Origin: Cheiracanthium punctorium | Taxonomy: Eukaryota; Arthropoda; Arachnida; Araneae; Cheiracanthiidae | Direction of reading: 5' to 3' | Length of the DNA: 64,000 bases | Assembly (NCBI GenBank): GCA_038373885.1 | Contig: JAWZYV010017538.1 | Location: forward strand, 1,116,001 to 1,180,000 | In this document: one piece after another, positions 46,871-59,340 of the stretch | How positions within the stretch are numbered: position 1 is the first letter of the stretch | Layout of the letters: each line of letters begins with the position of its first letter | Translations under genes and position numbers: made by a program | The notes under the pieces: generated by a model | The model's database searches: none | What the model was told of the DNA's origin: nothing | Seen by the model: only the letters and a program-made list of their open reading frames with translations

Positions 46871-49800
46871 AACCCCCCCCCCCCCCACTTTTTTTTTATC
46901 GAGAAGGGGGGGGGGGTGGGGAGGAGCCGCAGCGCTACATTCTGCGGAGAATTAAACTGTTATAAAACAATACAAAATTCATTTATTTAGGTATATGCTA
47001 TGATTTTGAAGATATGACAAAATTAGTTTAATTTCGCACTGTCTTATTACATTCTCATATTATTTAAGTGTTTATCTTGTCTATGATTTATATTAGAATT
47101 CAGAAGATTGGAAGGCTTGCTGCTTGAGTGCGCAGTAAGAAAAAATACTTTTATTTGCTTAAAATTAACTAATAAAGTATTCGAAAACTTTTTTTAACTT
47201 TTAAAATGATGAGGTATAATTCAGCAATGTTTTTATTCAAGACTCCAATTTAAAAATGCTTATTCGTAGATATTGCTACACATTCAGGTTACTGGTCCAA
47301 ACAGTATTTGGAGAGTATTCCTTTCATTCCTAGGACAAGCTTGGATATTTGCCACAATGTCGATTTTTAATTCTTTGGAAAGATTTGCGGATGTGCATAA
47401 TCGACAATCATTTCCAATCAAGATTGCCCTTAAAACAGTTTTCGATACATTAAATCCTTCGCAGATTGGCGTATTTAGCATTGCAAAATATTCCATCCTA
47501 CTGCGGTTGCCAAGTATCCAGCTGTATGCATTCCTGCAATGTACAAAACGCACCTAATAAAACAGTACATGAGAAGACAAGGCAATAAATTAAACAGAAA
47601 ATTTTTCATCCATAAAAATAATTTATTTACAAAACTTGTGGCAAGCATCTTCGTATCAAATATGTAAAAATTTCTTCAAGAGACACAATGACTTAGTTCA
47701 TACAAAATTCAGCAGCATTACAAAACAGAAAAATAAAATATTAATTCTAGTGGGGAGGGTGGAAAAAGGTGGATGACATTTTGTAAACCAAATTACTTTT
47801 TGTGTTTTCAACATCCATTTTTTTTAAGTTACAGACGTGGGAAAACACAAATGGTATCTAATACAAAAAAATTAAGTACCACACACTTGTTTTGTCTCAA
47901 CAGGAAAAACACCAAGCAAGACTGTCCAAATTCGTAACACTTCTTTTGTTTTTTCTTTAAAAAAAACAACATTCATTACAAAAATATTGCTATAAAAAAT
48001 CACACACAAATGCTGTTTCGTCATACAATTATTGCATTAAACTTGAGCATTACGTGTGCCGCAAGTTTAACTGAGAGCTTGGAATAAAGATGAGATGGTG
48101 GGAGAAATGGGTGTTATTTCTTAAATATCGTAAAAATTAAGTTTAAAAATAAAACAACATGGACGGAAGATTTTTGAAAACTGCCAGAGACATTTCGGAA
48201 GTATGGAAAACTTTTGTTTCATAAACACCAATAAAAAATTATATTTAAAAAAAAAAAAAACTCTTCAGGCCACAGTTCAATACGCCTATGTTAATGTAGC
48301 TCAAAACATAAGCTAATTGAAGCTGGTTACCAATACGAGAAAATTTTGTCATAAGATTCAATCTTGATTTGAAGAAATAAAAATTAATGTCTACACTTAA
48401 ACTAATTACATGCAAAACTCCAACCAGAAATTAGCAGAAATAAACTTCTCAAAACGGAAGTATTATTCGACCGCCAGAGGATAAAGCCAGAACGAGCTTT
48501 GAGGAGGATAATTTGTCCAAAACATATCCATTACTATCATGCATTCTATTTTTTCCCTGTGTTATATAAGAATTAAAATCTGACAGGAAAAATTTCTAGA
48601 CTAAATATCGGTTATGTTTTATAGAACAGGTTTTAATAAATGTTAATCAGCTTTAAATCTTCACAAAAATCAAGAACTTTCTAAACTCTTAGAAAAAAAT
48701 TGTATAAAAAAGCATTTCTTAAATACTTAACTATCTTGAATTTAAAAAAATTAATATCATTCAAAAGCCAAATCTAATGACCTATAGAGAACTGAACATA
48801 CTGCGTGAGTTTGTTATGTTAAAAATTGTTTTAAGGTCTCGGACAGAGTAATAATGTTTCAGCATGTCTTGAAAGAATTCGATTCTTTAGCAGTAAAACA
48901 TTGCTGGGATTAAATGTATTTTAAAGTATTTAAATCAAAAATTTAGTTAAAACACAACTCATAGCTGGATAATACAAATACTACTTGCCCCCACCATCTC
49001 TTCGAAACTTCAGCGCACATGCGCAGTTTTCTATAAATACAAAAGTTTTTATTTGCATTACATTCTCCCCTGTGAAAGGAGAGATAGGCACAGTGTGATT
49101 ACTTTTACATTATTGACATTACTTTTTTCATCAACATTTCCACTGTAAATTCATAAAATTTATGCAAGCATAAAAAAGAATGCATAAAGTTGATGTATAT
49201 GACGCTGTCAGTTTCAGACTGAACGAATATATTATAAAGTTGTTTATGATATACATTGTTCTACCGCTAAATATAATGATGAGTATATTTGATTATTATT
49301 TAATAATCAAATTTACCATTCTTGAACGTCAGAGAAACTGCTAACATACACTTTTAGAGTGAAAGATATGTTTGAGATCTGCAATTCAAAATTAATAGTA
49401 ACCCAAAACACAAATAGGTGAATAGGTTAATGATAAAAACATGTTTTTGAGTACAGTGTAAAAGAAGAAAAAAAAAGTTATATTTGCTTTGCTGACACTT
49501 TTTTCATTAAATCAGAAACAATATCGAAAGCGGTACTTCTTGAATGATTAGCATTAATATAGAAGAAAATATTTTACTGTTTTTGGTGGGAGATCAGCGA
49601 TCACTTACCATTAATGTTTTGAACAGCAGATCTAACAATACCTAACAGCAACTAATCATGTCATCCTAAGTTCAGTAATGATAAAAACCATCGCTCAATT
49701 CTTGTGACTATTATTTTAGACTTGAGCAAAAACTTTCCGTAAATAAAAACCCAAAATTACGAAATCCGATAATTTGATTGTAGAGTAAAACATTTTGTGC

Positions 49801-50523
49801 AATCAATAGTATTCTACAGGTCTTCTAACATACAAATTAAAAACCTTTCTCAAAAATCCAATTCATTTTAAACAAGGTTAGGTTTCTATATTTAGTGCTA
49901 GGCATTAGTTCATCATTATATTTATCGCATGAAAAACATTTCAACATTTTGAGCATTTATACATTAAAAATCTGTTTGCGCAAAAATAACACAGGTATAT
50001 TTCCAATTTATTTCTTTTAAAGCTTGTCTATTATTCAATTTCATTTAATTTTTTAAAAAGCACTAAGTTGATTATGATAATAATAAATTTATAAATTTAT
50101 TAACACCCTAAATCAGTTTCTTTTTACATACAAACATTTTTCTCCGTCCTAGAGCCACATGAAATACTGTAAAATGTATAACGTCTTTTTAACTACTTGT
50201 TACTTCATACGTGCTAAGCAGTTAATTTCTATTGTTTAACTAATATTTACTATACAGAACTACATGGACAGAGATAAAAAATGGAAGATAACTATTTCAA
50301 TTCAGATACTCAATTAATAGTTTAGAAAATGACTGCAGGAAGCCACACTAATTATCTCTATGCATTATCACAAATATAACAAAATTCATTGCACAATGTT
50401 CAAAAAAACAAATCAGCGAAAAAAGCAATATGTACAAACACAGACTGTACTCACAAGCACAATGATAATACAAAATGGCTGAGGTAGGAGACAATGACGC
50501 AAAAACGCTATGAACTCGATATA

Positions 50524-50710
50524 CAGTAAAACCTCATTATAACGAAAATTTTCGAGATCACAGCTTGATTTGTAAGAATTTTGACAGTTTTTAAAATCAT
50601 TTTTTTTTACAAGAGCTATATAAACCACTTATTTTCACTGGTAAAATAATATTCAGTAAACTCAAAAATAAAATCGTTAAGCAATGTTCGTTATAACCAG
50701 ATTTTACCGA
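50524..50710. mobile_element. pogo/Tigger-like MITE
   Basis: TA then CAGTAAAACCTCATTATAACG on the left; the right end GTTATAACCAGATTTTACCG is a decayed inverse. TA flank and CAGTAAAACCTCGTTATAACGAA-type ends are typical of pogo-like elements. Confidence 0.65.
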
Positions 50711-51739
50711 AAATATGAATCAAGCCCTGTATCTTTAAAGAACAGATAAGGATGTATACACTTAGCATCTTATATAAACAATGTAAAATCTATTAACTAC
50801 TTATCTGGGAACATATATATTACATACAAAATAAAATTTTCTTTACAACTTTCAACAAATTATATTAAGACTATTTACTCCACACATAAACTAAAATATC
50901 AAGCTTTCAAAAGAAATAATAATTAAAAAAAAAAAAAAAATCTGCACCGACTAGCATCACACACACAGAAGAAAAAAAAAGTTTGTGCAAATGAAATCAA
51001 GATTATTTTTCTTACCTTCGAAAAATAACTTTAGAAAAGGCAGATCCAGTCATTAAGGAAAAGAAAATTCTTAGATTACACTTTTTAAGCAGAACGACCT
51101 TATTCAGTTTCGTTCCATTGCGTTCATTTAGAAAACAGCTGGCCTACTTTGTCCCTAATGAAAAGCACGGTTTTAAAGAGTAGAGCGGAGTTTCCCTACC
51201 ACACGATATTTATCCTGTGAGCATTTTAAGAGGCTATCGCACACAAAGGCCTAGATCCTGCCAGGTCTTTTTAATTACCCCCCCCCCACTTTATCGTGAG
51301 CATTTCAGTGAACAGAAGCGTAATGTCATGATAAGTCGTGGTAATACAGAGGTCAAAACGTCGGACTAGTGAGAAGGGAGGCTGAATGAAGTCCGCAGTG
51401 CACGTGCACGTTAAAACTGTGGCTCTGAAAGTTTTCTTGGAAGTCTCTAGCAGTATCCGAAAGATATCCATATTCAGAAGAGCTCCACTTTCTTATAAGA
51501 AAAATTGTGGTAGAAAATTCCAGGAGGGAAATAAATAGCTCTACTACGATGCATGTGGTGACGTAAGCTACCCCCTTCTGGTTCACAAAGAAATCTAATC
51601 ATAAAATTATAATTCAAGATGAACAGCTTTAAAAAAATGTAGAGTTAAATGTAGTGATACACTGAGAAATTTTTATAGACAATGCCTGCTAGTGAAGATA
51701 GAAAAAATTAATTGAAGATAGTAAAAACTTACTAAAAAA

Positions 51740-52549
51740 GGGAAAACAGATAGTCCGTACTTTCTATTCTAATTAATATACGCACAAGAGGTATTGAGAC
51801 CCATCTTATTAATAATACCTCAAAAGTTTTTAGCCATAAGTAATAAAATGAATTAAAAACCGACCTTTACCTATCTATAGGTATCAACTCTTACCACGGG
51901 CAAATAGGGTAAAATAACAGGCATTTTTGAAAGGCTTCGTGTTTGCGCTAGTACATGGTTAATTCTTTTGTATTCAATTAAAATTTTTAAAGGTTATCCA
52001 ACATTTGACTTAAATATACTTTAGTCTTAATAATAAGTAGAACTGAATCTTTTAATCAAAGGACCCACAAAACCCCTATAATTACATTATTTAAATAGAT
52101 ACCCTACCTGCACTATTTAAATAGATGTTCATTCATCTTTTTAAGGGAAAACAGATAGTCCGTACTTTCTATTCTAATTAATATACGCACAAGAGGTATT
52201 GAGACCCATCTTATTAATAATACCTCAAAAGTTTTTAACCATAAGTAATAAAATGAATTAAAAACCGACCTTTACCTATCTATAGGTATCAACTCTTACC
52301 ACGGGCAAATAGGGTAAAATAACAGGCATTTTTGAAAGGCTTCGTGTTTGCGCTAGTACATGGTTAATTCTTTTGTATTCAATTAAAATTTTTAAAGGTT
52401 ATCCAACATTTGACTTAAATATACTTTAGTCTTAATAATAAGTAGAACTGAATCTTTTAATCAAAGGACCCACAAAACCCCTATAATTACATTATTTAAA
52501 TAGATACCCTACCTGCACTATTTAAATAGATGTTCATTCATCTTTTTAA
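51740..52549. repeat. Direct tandem duplication, 2 x 405 bp, near identical
   Basis: 51740-52144 and 52145-52549 begin GGGAAAACAGATAGTCCG and end ATTCATCTTTTTAA. I see a single difference (TTTTTAGCC versus TTTTTAACC). No transposon hallmarks or coding potential. Very recent duplication or an assembly artefact. Confidence 0.95.
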
Positions 52550-55500
52550 ATAATGCAGGTCTTAAACTATCTGTATTTCAAAGTAAGGATCTTACATTGA
52601 AAACTGTTGATCTTTTTTAAAGTTATCAGTATTTTTCCCGCTTAAAACTAATTCCTTTTTTTTCCCTTTAATGTAACGAAGGACAACATTAGCGTTTAGT
52701 TGGACAAAAAGTTATGGAATCGTCACATGCAAATCTTATTGTTTAGAAATTTCAAAAAATAAATAAATTAAATTAAAAAGATAAATTGTCTCTCAATGGT
52801 TTATGTCAATTTCATGTTTGTACACGAACTCAACATAAGGCAGATAATTCTCTGTACACTTACGGGCAGTTTAGCGAAATGATACAGAAAAGGGAGGAGG
52901 TGAGGGGGGGGGGGAATAAATCATATAAATAATAGCAACTAAAATTAAATAGCTCGCTTTAAACGAGGGGGAATTCTATTCACTTTTAAACAGAAAACCA
53001 AAGAAAGCAATAAAAATTTGCAGAAAAAATCTTTAAACGTGCAATCATTTTGCTAAGTTTATCACGCTTCAGACAACTCAGCAATATGTCCGCATATATT
53101 TAAGAACTTTTTTATGAAAACTTCAAAGCTCACTGCGGTCCAGCCTTTAAAAAGTTTCTCAGAGAGATGGCAACCTTAATTTTTTCATGTGTCTGACATA
53201 AAACAAACAAAACATACATTAGTTTTCTCGGGATCATGCATAAAGCGAAAGGAATCGGAGCAAAGAAAATTTTAAATCTTTTTTTTTTTCTTCTTAATTT
53301 TGAGAAAACAAAATTACAAAATACACTGAGAAATTCAATAATAAATCATTTACATGAGAAAAACTAGAATATTCAGGAGTTTTGTACCAAAATAAATCGC
53401 GCAAACTTACTGGAACATATCTTACAATTCTCAAAAATTGTGGTATTTATGTGTGCATTAACTGCAATTTTTAAAATCACGCGATAAAATGTTTAATCAA
53501 AATTTTATCTTAAATTTAAAAATATCCAACTAATTTAATAACAACAATTAGTACAGTTAGTCTTTTTTTTTCAGGCGGCGAAAGGCTTTTTTGTGTGAAC
53601 ACGATATTATTGTATTCACTTTTTTTTAGAGCTACATTCGATTCATAAATTAGATTTTAAAATTTAATTCATTTTAAATATTACGAAGTTTTGGTTTTCT
53701 TCACTGTAAAATACAAAATATTTATTCGCTTATACGGTGAAAATCGTAACACAATTTTATATTTAATTTTTTCATTTACATTTTTGATAAAGTTTTAATT
53801 AAAAAGTTTAACAATTTAAAAAACAACCGAAATTGTTTATAACATCCCCATTTTAATTTTTGTCGTAATTTACTTTTTATGAATGTTAAGAATCACTAAC
53901 GATATTCTAGTATAAAAAAGTATTAAATGAAATTGTTTGTGTCCTTAAATAAGTAGCATTTACGTAAGTAATACATCAAATGTCACGACAGAGGATGTAA
54001 TATTTCACATCCTGCTTAAATTTTCTTTTTTGGGATAGATTTAATAGGTCTTCATTTATAATTCTATTTTTAAAAATTAAGAGGTTTGGTTAAAAAATTT
54101 AAAAAGTATTCGGTATGAAATTTTAAAACACATCATAAGTCGAGATTCAAGACCCAGTCACATACGATCCATACCTACTGAAAAAAAATCATATGTGACA
54201 TTTACTATTATAGAGAAGATTAAATGATATACAAAAATATTGCAAATTTGTAAAGAATTACGCGAATACAGAAACTGTGAACGGAAAAAAATTACACTTA
54301 TAAAAACTATTTAAAAGCCTCTTTAACGCCCACAAGAATAATAGGTCTGGAAACTCAAATCTAAAAAGGAACTAAATGAGAACTGAAATTTGGCATTTTG
54401 CACAAGAAATAGGAAATTTTTTTCTTTTGGCATTTTCGTAGAAAGCATATAGGTATATAAACACATGTATGTATAAGGGGATTGAACTACCTTTTCTTTT
54501 GCACACAAAAACTAGAAACAAGCAATCCACTTTAAACAACACTCAAGTTTTTATACATATATATGTATGTAAAGCTACAACATAATTTTGTTTTGGTGCA
54601 ACCAAATCTGAATGTAACTAATATGCTGAAAGAAATATACACATGATTTTAAAAGCAATACATAGGAACTAAAACACTTAAATAAAAAATATGACGGGGA
54701 AGAAAAAAATGGATAATGCCCATAGCAAAAGAAATGTTTGATCATGGAAAATGTTGTTAAGTAATTAAAAAGAAAGCTTGTTTAAAACAATAGAGAATTT
54801 AGTTTTTTAAAAATAAATATACTACTTAATAGAATTTAGATTATTTTAAAATATATATATACTATTTAAGATGTTTCAAGTCGGAATGTTTTAAATGATT
54901 TTAAGAGAGTGTTTTCCAATTTTCAAACTTTTAAAATGTTTAAAATATTTAAAATGTAGAATAAAAGAACTGCATTAACTAAGTACTCGTTGAATTTTTT
55001 TCTTATATTGCTAAGTCACATTAAATTAATTTGACAAAATGTAAAAGTTCGTTATCATTATAATGAAAATATTTGTTTCATATATTCTTTTCTAAAAATT
55101 TCTATTTTGTACAAAGAATTTCATGTATTGTAAAAACGATCTTTGTATTTTAACACTTTCTTAACTCCATCTGCTGGAAAAAGAGAGGTAATGAATGTTT
55201 AAAAGATTTCTAGCCATTTATTTACATTTTCGATTCAGCTTGTAAGGCCATTGTTTAGTCATTTAACAGTGTAAAATTTTTTAACAAGCGTAGAACACTG
55301 ATTGTCATATTTTACAACTAGATTACTTCAAATTCATCTAATTTATTTAGAAATATATGAAATGTAGAAATAACATGTATAAAAATACTGGCTTATTAGA
55401 TTTTTTTTTAATGGATGGATATTTTGTTCACATAGAAATACATTCATCTAAAAACGCACGTCACAGTATTCATCTAGGTAGAGAAAAAAATTAGAACTAT

Positions 55501-57257
55501 GTTTGAGCCTTTCAAAAATAAAATAAGTATAAAAAATGGCTAAATACATTAGGCAAGTTTTAAAAATACATTATTTATAGACTATATACACTGACTCATA
55601 TGGTTATTTTTTCTTGTATCTTTAAAAACACGGTACCGAAAAAGTTGTAAATATGAGTCAAAAAATATATTTCTGCTATGAAAATATTTTTAGATCTATT
55701 TTTATAATCACATATCAGCTCAATCTGCTTGGGTACTGACATACACATATCCAGTATAAAGAGGTTTTTCGACATTATAACATGAAGACATTCTTACAAT
55801 ATTTCTTTTCTTTTTAAATTCCCAAGTACATATTAAGGTTAACTATCATAAAAATTAGCTATGAAAACATGTTACGGTAACATTTTTATTGCTGAAACTT
55901 ATTTACACATTTAACTTTTATACGTTAACTTTATCGGATACTGTTTTCTAATTTGGAAATCATATCTGGTGGAAGAAAAATTTGTATGTATTTAAATTTA
56001 CATTTGATTTGGCATGAAAAATTTCTTCTAAAACTAAGAAGATAAATTGTACTCTATTTTCTTGAAATGAATACTCATTTAAAGGGGAAAAAATAACAGT
56101 AAAAATCTAATTCGTTTAGGTGAAAGGGGATTTTACGAAAAAAAAAATATTGCGGGCCATTTAATAAAATGTTTTTCGACTTCACTAAGTGTACTGTTAG
56201 TATTTTACTTGAATGGAGCTGATTATCACATACAAGCCAATTCTATTTTAAAAGGATACTTTTACAATCCACGTCAGCTGTAAAAGTTTCCTTGCATGAG
56301 CATCAAGCAGTTTATCTTAAACAATACGTTTCATTAAAAACCACTTTGATATTAAGGAAATTTAAATAATGCCATGGAGAACCGTGTTTGATTGAATGCC
56401 TCAATGAAATTATGTTAGTCTGTCTGAAAATGCGACTTCCCCCCACATGTAACAACATAGCCTTTACAAACAATATAAATTAACTTGAACACATGACTAC
56501 TTTAATGATTCAAAGTAAAAGTGTAGTGGGGGGCCATTCGATAGAAGCCCAGGGCTCAACAAGAACTCTTATACGCAACGCCTTCATACATTATATACAA
56601 GTAAGTTTTAAGAAAAGTAAAATCACAAAAAAATGAAAGTATATCCGAAGTACAAAGAGCACTTTTTATGTCTCCATCACTTTTTTTCATTCGGTGGTCA
56701 ACGTCTAATAATACACTTTCCCATTGGCGTTTACTCGGAAAAATATTTTTCAACCCACAGGAGAAATGGATTCTTGATAGGTTTTCGAAAAGGCTGCAGT
56801 GGACTTTCAAAAATATTTCTTTGATTACATGGATTTATTTCCAAATTAAACAGGTCAATAGAAATAGGGTAACATATAAAATGTATTAAAATAGAATCAT
56901 TAAAAAATGTTCACTTTGTTAATTATTAACTCACTAGACTTATTTAAAATAACTCGAATGTATTTTGCATACTTGAATGCTGCGATTTTTAGGTAGAATT
57001 TTGAGTGAGACTTTACTGGAATGGACGGAATAAAGTGAGAGAAAGATATAGATGCATTCATTCTTAAACAAACATTGTCTCCTGCGCACCAGTTTCTTTA
57101 ATGGCACTTTCTGCGTAGTATAACGGAGGTCGATAAAGAACGGAGAACTAAAGGAATATGCTAGGATCTATGTAAAAATGGATCTAATATATGAAAATGA
57201 AATGCCTAGAACATGGTATAGGAGAATATTTCAATATGGTTATTATTACATCATTAA
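52550..57257. other. AT-rich, repeat-poor stretch downstream of Jun
   Basis: 4.7 kb with almost no transposon signatures, unlike the rest of the window. No coding frames of note. It could include an extended Jun 3' UTR, distal enhancers or a noncoding transcript; nothing in the sequence decides this. Confidence 0.4.
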
Positions 57258-57664
57258 CAGTAGCGGATCTAGAAAGTTTCAAAGGGGGGAGCGATAAGCA
57301 GGACAAAGCATATTATAAAAGATGGATCACTTTTTTTTAGCCTTTTTATTTTTGAATATTGAACCCATGTTTAAACCTGTTTGCTCACATCATTTAAAAA
57401 AACGCAACGGAGAAGATTCTCCTTCCTTGACCGATGTTGCTTCCCAGAACGGTTCTTTGAACTCTTTGCTGGGGATCAGCGCAAGGCTTGCGCAATCGCT
57501 GGGTTTTGGTGGAGGATTCAAAGAACCACTGCGGAAAACAGCATCGGTCAAAGAAAGAGAGTCTTCTCCGTTGCGTCTTTTTAAATGGCGAGAACGAACA
57601 GATTAAGCATGGGTTTAAGTGCGCTGAAGAAGGGTGCGATTGCACCCTCTTAGATACGCCACTG
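57258..57664. mobile_element. hAT-like MITE with long internal inverted repeat, downstream of Jun
   Basis: Begins CAGTAGCGGATCTAG and ends with the inverse of CAGTGGCGTATCTAA, typical hAT-type termini. Possible but imperfect 8-bp flanks (ATCATTAA / ATCACTTT). Inside, two arms of roughly 100 bp (about 57361-57465 and 57518-57625) are inverted copies, sharing ACGCAACGGAGAAGA and GTTCTTTGAA blocks around a loop of about 50 bp. Confidence 0.65.
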
Positions 57665-57924
57665 ATCACTTTAACAAACTGCATGTATGCAATGCCCTAA
57701 AATTTAAATTTTTAAGCTTCTTAAAGGGATTTCTCTTTTTTGAGAGGCCACTGAAGCCTTCACCTCCGTCGAGTTACGCCAATGCACGCTCCTAGCACAC
57801 AGAAATAGACGTCTGCATGCACAGGTACAACATCATTTTTTTTTAAAAAAAGAAATGGTTAACATCTCATGTACAAAGTATAGTTTTTATCTACTCACGT
57901 GTCTTTTCTCTTTAAACAAGTCTA
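57665..57924 (-). other. Jun 3' flank, presumed start of the 3' UTR
   Basis: Sequence immediately after the Jun stop. No AATAAA or ATTAAA on the Jun strand is seen in these 260 bases. The stretch at about 57743-57785 looks like a decayed hAT end (on the Jun strand CATTGGCGTAACTCG followed by a CAGTGG motif). The first AATAAA on the Jun strand (57345-57350) lies inside the next MITE, so the true polyadenylation site is unknown. Confidence 0.35.
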
Positions 57925-58818
57925 TCAAAGCTCGTCGTACGACGGATAAACGGAGTTCGTCGAAATATCACAACCTGAGCGCACATGTTCCATGACCTGC
58001 TGTTTGAGGTGGCACACCTGGTCCTTCAGGAACGTCACCTTGATGAGGAGGTCGGAGTTCTCGTTCTTGAGGTGGGCCACCCTGTCCTCGAGCCTGGCGA
58101 TCTTCTCCAGCTTCCTCCTCCGGCACTTGGAGGCGGCGATCCTGTTCCTCAGCCTCTTCCGCTCCAGCTTCATCCTCTCCTGGTCCTCCATGTCGATGGG
58201 GGACCTGGGAGGGTTGTCCGGCGGAGAGGCGCACGGTACGGTCTGGGGCTCCTCCTTGATGGACACGACGGGCTCCGCCAGGCCGTAGTAGCCGCCGTAG
58301 GAGTTGTTGCTGATCGTCGAAGACACCATAGGGTTGCAATTGCCGTTGAGGGTCGGCTGCTGCTGGGGGTGGTATCCGTTGCTGTGCCAGGAGACGGCGG
58401 CGTCCACCATGGACATGGTCGTCGAAGGAGGCATGATGCTGCCGATGTCCACGGGAGGTTGCTGCTGGTACAGGTTGTATCCGCCGCTGGGGTTGGTGGC
58501 GAGGCCGCCCAGGGCGTCTGGGAAGTCCCTGGGAAACGGGTCCCTGTTGCCGTCGTCGGCCGCAGCCGCCGCCTTCGGGTACATGCACTGGCTGGCGGCG
58601 GGGGCCATGCCATGCTGCTGGATGATGAGCTTCTCAAGCTCCGGAGACTCCAGGTTCAGCTTGATGAGGTCCGGAGACGTGAGCAGGGAGTTGCCCCTCG
58701 GCTTCTTGCTGCTCTTCACGGCGTTCAAGTCGAGGGTCATGGGCCGCTTGGTGCCCCTCGGCACGTCGTCCCTCATGCCGCCCCGGTAGCGAGAATCCTC
58801 GTAGAACGTGGGCTCCAT
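57925..58818 (-). CDS. Jun: Jun transcription factor (AP-1 bZIP), single exon
   Basis: Encodes a 297-residue Jun protein, the DNA-binding partner of Fos in AP-1 and a nuclear target of JNK. Seen in order (numbering from MEPTFYED): a lysine/arginine and leucine stretch at about 24-41 resembling the JNK docking (delta) region; two Ser-Pro sites in LLTSPD (Ser48) and ESPELE (Ser58), equivalent to c-Jun Ser63/Ser73; a low-complexity Pro/Gln/Ala middle; IKEEPQTVP (Lys188, sumoylation-type); [10 protein letters not shown] (Ser206, the GSK3-type site); basic region with [12 protein letters not shown] at 225-236; and a zipper with leucines exactly seven apart at 243, 250, 257, 264 and 271. The frame is open further upstream to 58893 but that first codon is TTG; the ATG at 58816-58818 matches family starts (METTFYDD in vertebrates) and has G at -3 and +4. 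Stop is TGA at 57925-57927. No intron, as in most animal jun genes. Codons are strikingly GC-rich against the AT-rich surroundings. Confidence 0.96.
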   Translation of the reverse strand: MEPTFYEDSRYRGGMRDDVPRGTKRPMTLDLNAVKSSKKPRGNSLLTSPDLIKLNLESPELEKLIIQQHGMAPAASQCMYPKAAAAADDGNRDPFPRDFPDALGGLATNPSGGYNLYQQQPPVDIGSIMPPSTTMSMVDAAVSWHSNGYHPQQQPTLNGNCNPMVSSTISNNSYGGYYGLAEPVVSIKEEPQTVPCASPPDNPPRSPIDMEDQERMKLERKRLRNRIAASKCRRRKLEKIARLEDRVAHLKNENSDLLIKVTFLKDQVCHLKQQVMEHVRSGCDISTNSVYPSYDEL

Positions 58819-58828
58819 CCCTTGGCAT
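58634..58828 (-). other. Overlapping upstream ORF of Jun (64 codons)
   Basis: An ATG lies 10 nt upstream of the Jun start codon in the +1 frame and opens a 64-residue reading frame that runs over the first 185 nt of the Jun coding region before stopping. Its context is weak (C at -3, C at +4) while the Jun ATG has G at -3 and +4, so leaky scanning would be expected to deliver most ribosomes to Jun. The peptide is Arg/Glu/Gly-rich and looks like a frame shadow, so any function would be translational damping and not the peptide itself. Whether the mRNA contains this stretch is inferred. Confidence 0.5.
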
Positions 58829-58987
58829 TGGGAGGTGCTGCAACGCGTCTGAAGCACGCAGGACGCCGTCGTTAAGCTCTTCGGAAACAACAAAAACCGA
58901 AACCAAATAAAAACGCAAACAACAAAAGGGCTCCGAGCGATCGCGCGTACGACCGACTAACTCGAGCGATTCTGGTGCACTAGGCAA

Positions 58988-58991
<4 letters not shown>

Positions 58992-59022
<31 letters not shown>
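58992..59022 (-). promoter_or_regulatory. (GA)n tract, GAGA-factor type, upstream of Jun
   Basis: Uninterrupted CT repeats on the plus strand, read as GA on the Jun strand, about 175-205 bp upstream of the Jun ATG. Tracts like this bind GAGA-type factors in insect promoters and keep chromatin open; whether this organism uses them so is inference. It could also be a plain microsatellite. Confidence 0.5.
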
Positions 59023-59024
<2 letters not shown>

Positions 59025-59067
59025 GGTCGATATCACACAGGGCGAAACTCAAACTGCATCTACTGCG

Positions 59068-59074
59068 TGACTCA
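59068..59074. promoter_or_regulatory. AP-1 (TRE) site TGACTCA upstream of Jun
   Basis: A perfect 7-bp AP-1 consensus 250 bp upstream of the Jun ATG. Vertebrate c-jun is known to be autoregulated through AP-1-like sites in its promoter, so this placement fits a positive feedback loop. The same bases on the Jun strand read GGTGAGTCA, which is also a near-ideal splice donor. Confidence 0.55.
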
Positions 59075-59340
59075 CCATCAGGCCTTTTCTACCACCTACT
59101 ACCCTGTAGGGTTGCCGATGCCAGAGGTCTTCCCCCGACGACGCCAAAGCAACGCGATTTTTCCCCCTTGGCGACGAATTTCGGATCCTAGCCAAATCCG
59201 GTCTTACAAGAGAAGACCAGCTGATAGCTAGCGTTTCTGGGGCTGGAAGCTGAAAAAGGGATTTTGATTGTAAAGATCGTAACTTTATTATTAAAAGACG
59301 GCGGACACTTTGCATACGTAAATTTAAAAATAAAAACTGC

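Larger units (their letters stand above)
45006..50523. other. AT-rich, repeat-poor stretch
   Basis: Few repeats beyond the simple repeat and a mariner end. 47280-47560 is open on both strands (about 90 codons each) and slightly less AT-rich; I recognise no protein family in either direction. Confidence 0.4.
58819..59340 (-). promoter_or_regulatory. Jun 5' leader and proximal promoter region
   Basis: About 500 bp upstream of Jun, GC-richer than the flanking DNA. It contains, going upstream from the ATG, a T/G-rich stretch, a run of about 31 nt of (GA)n on the Jun strand (58992-59022), and an AP-1 site (59068-59074). I see no convincing TATA box, so the transcription start cannot be placed. 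The AP-1 site overlaps a good 5' splice donor (GGTGAGT on the Jun strand), so a 5' UTR intron is an alternative reading of that position. Confidence 0.5.

Noticed and set aside
47273..47557. Exon open on both strands
   Set aside because: No recognisable protein in either direction, no clear splice signals, and similar-length frames occur by chance in this window.
57985..58875. Long plus-strand open frame (296 codons) opposite Jun
   Set aside because: It lies wholly antisense to the Jun coding region and its Val/Leu/Gly/His-rich translation is the mirror of GC-rich Jun codons. No domain is seen.
58819..58893. N-terminal extension of Jun to 58893
   Set aside because: The first codon there is TTG, the added residues do not match Jun proteins, and the ATG at 58818 begins the conserved MEPTFYED.
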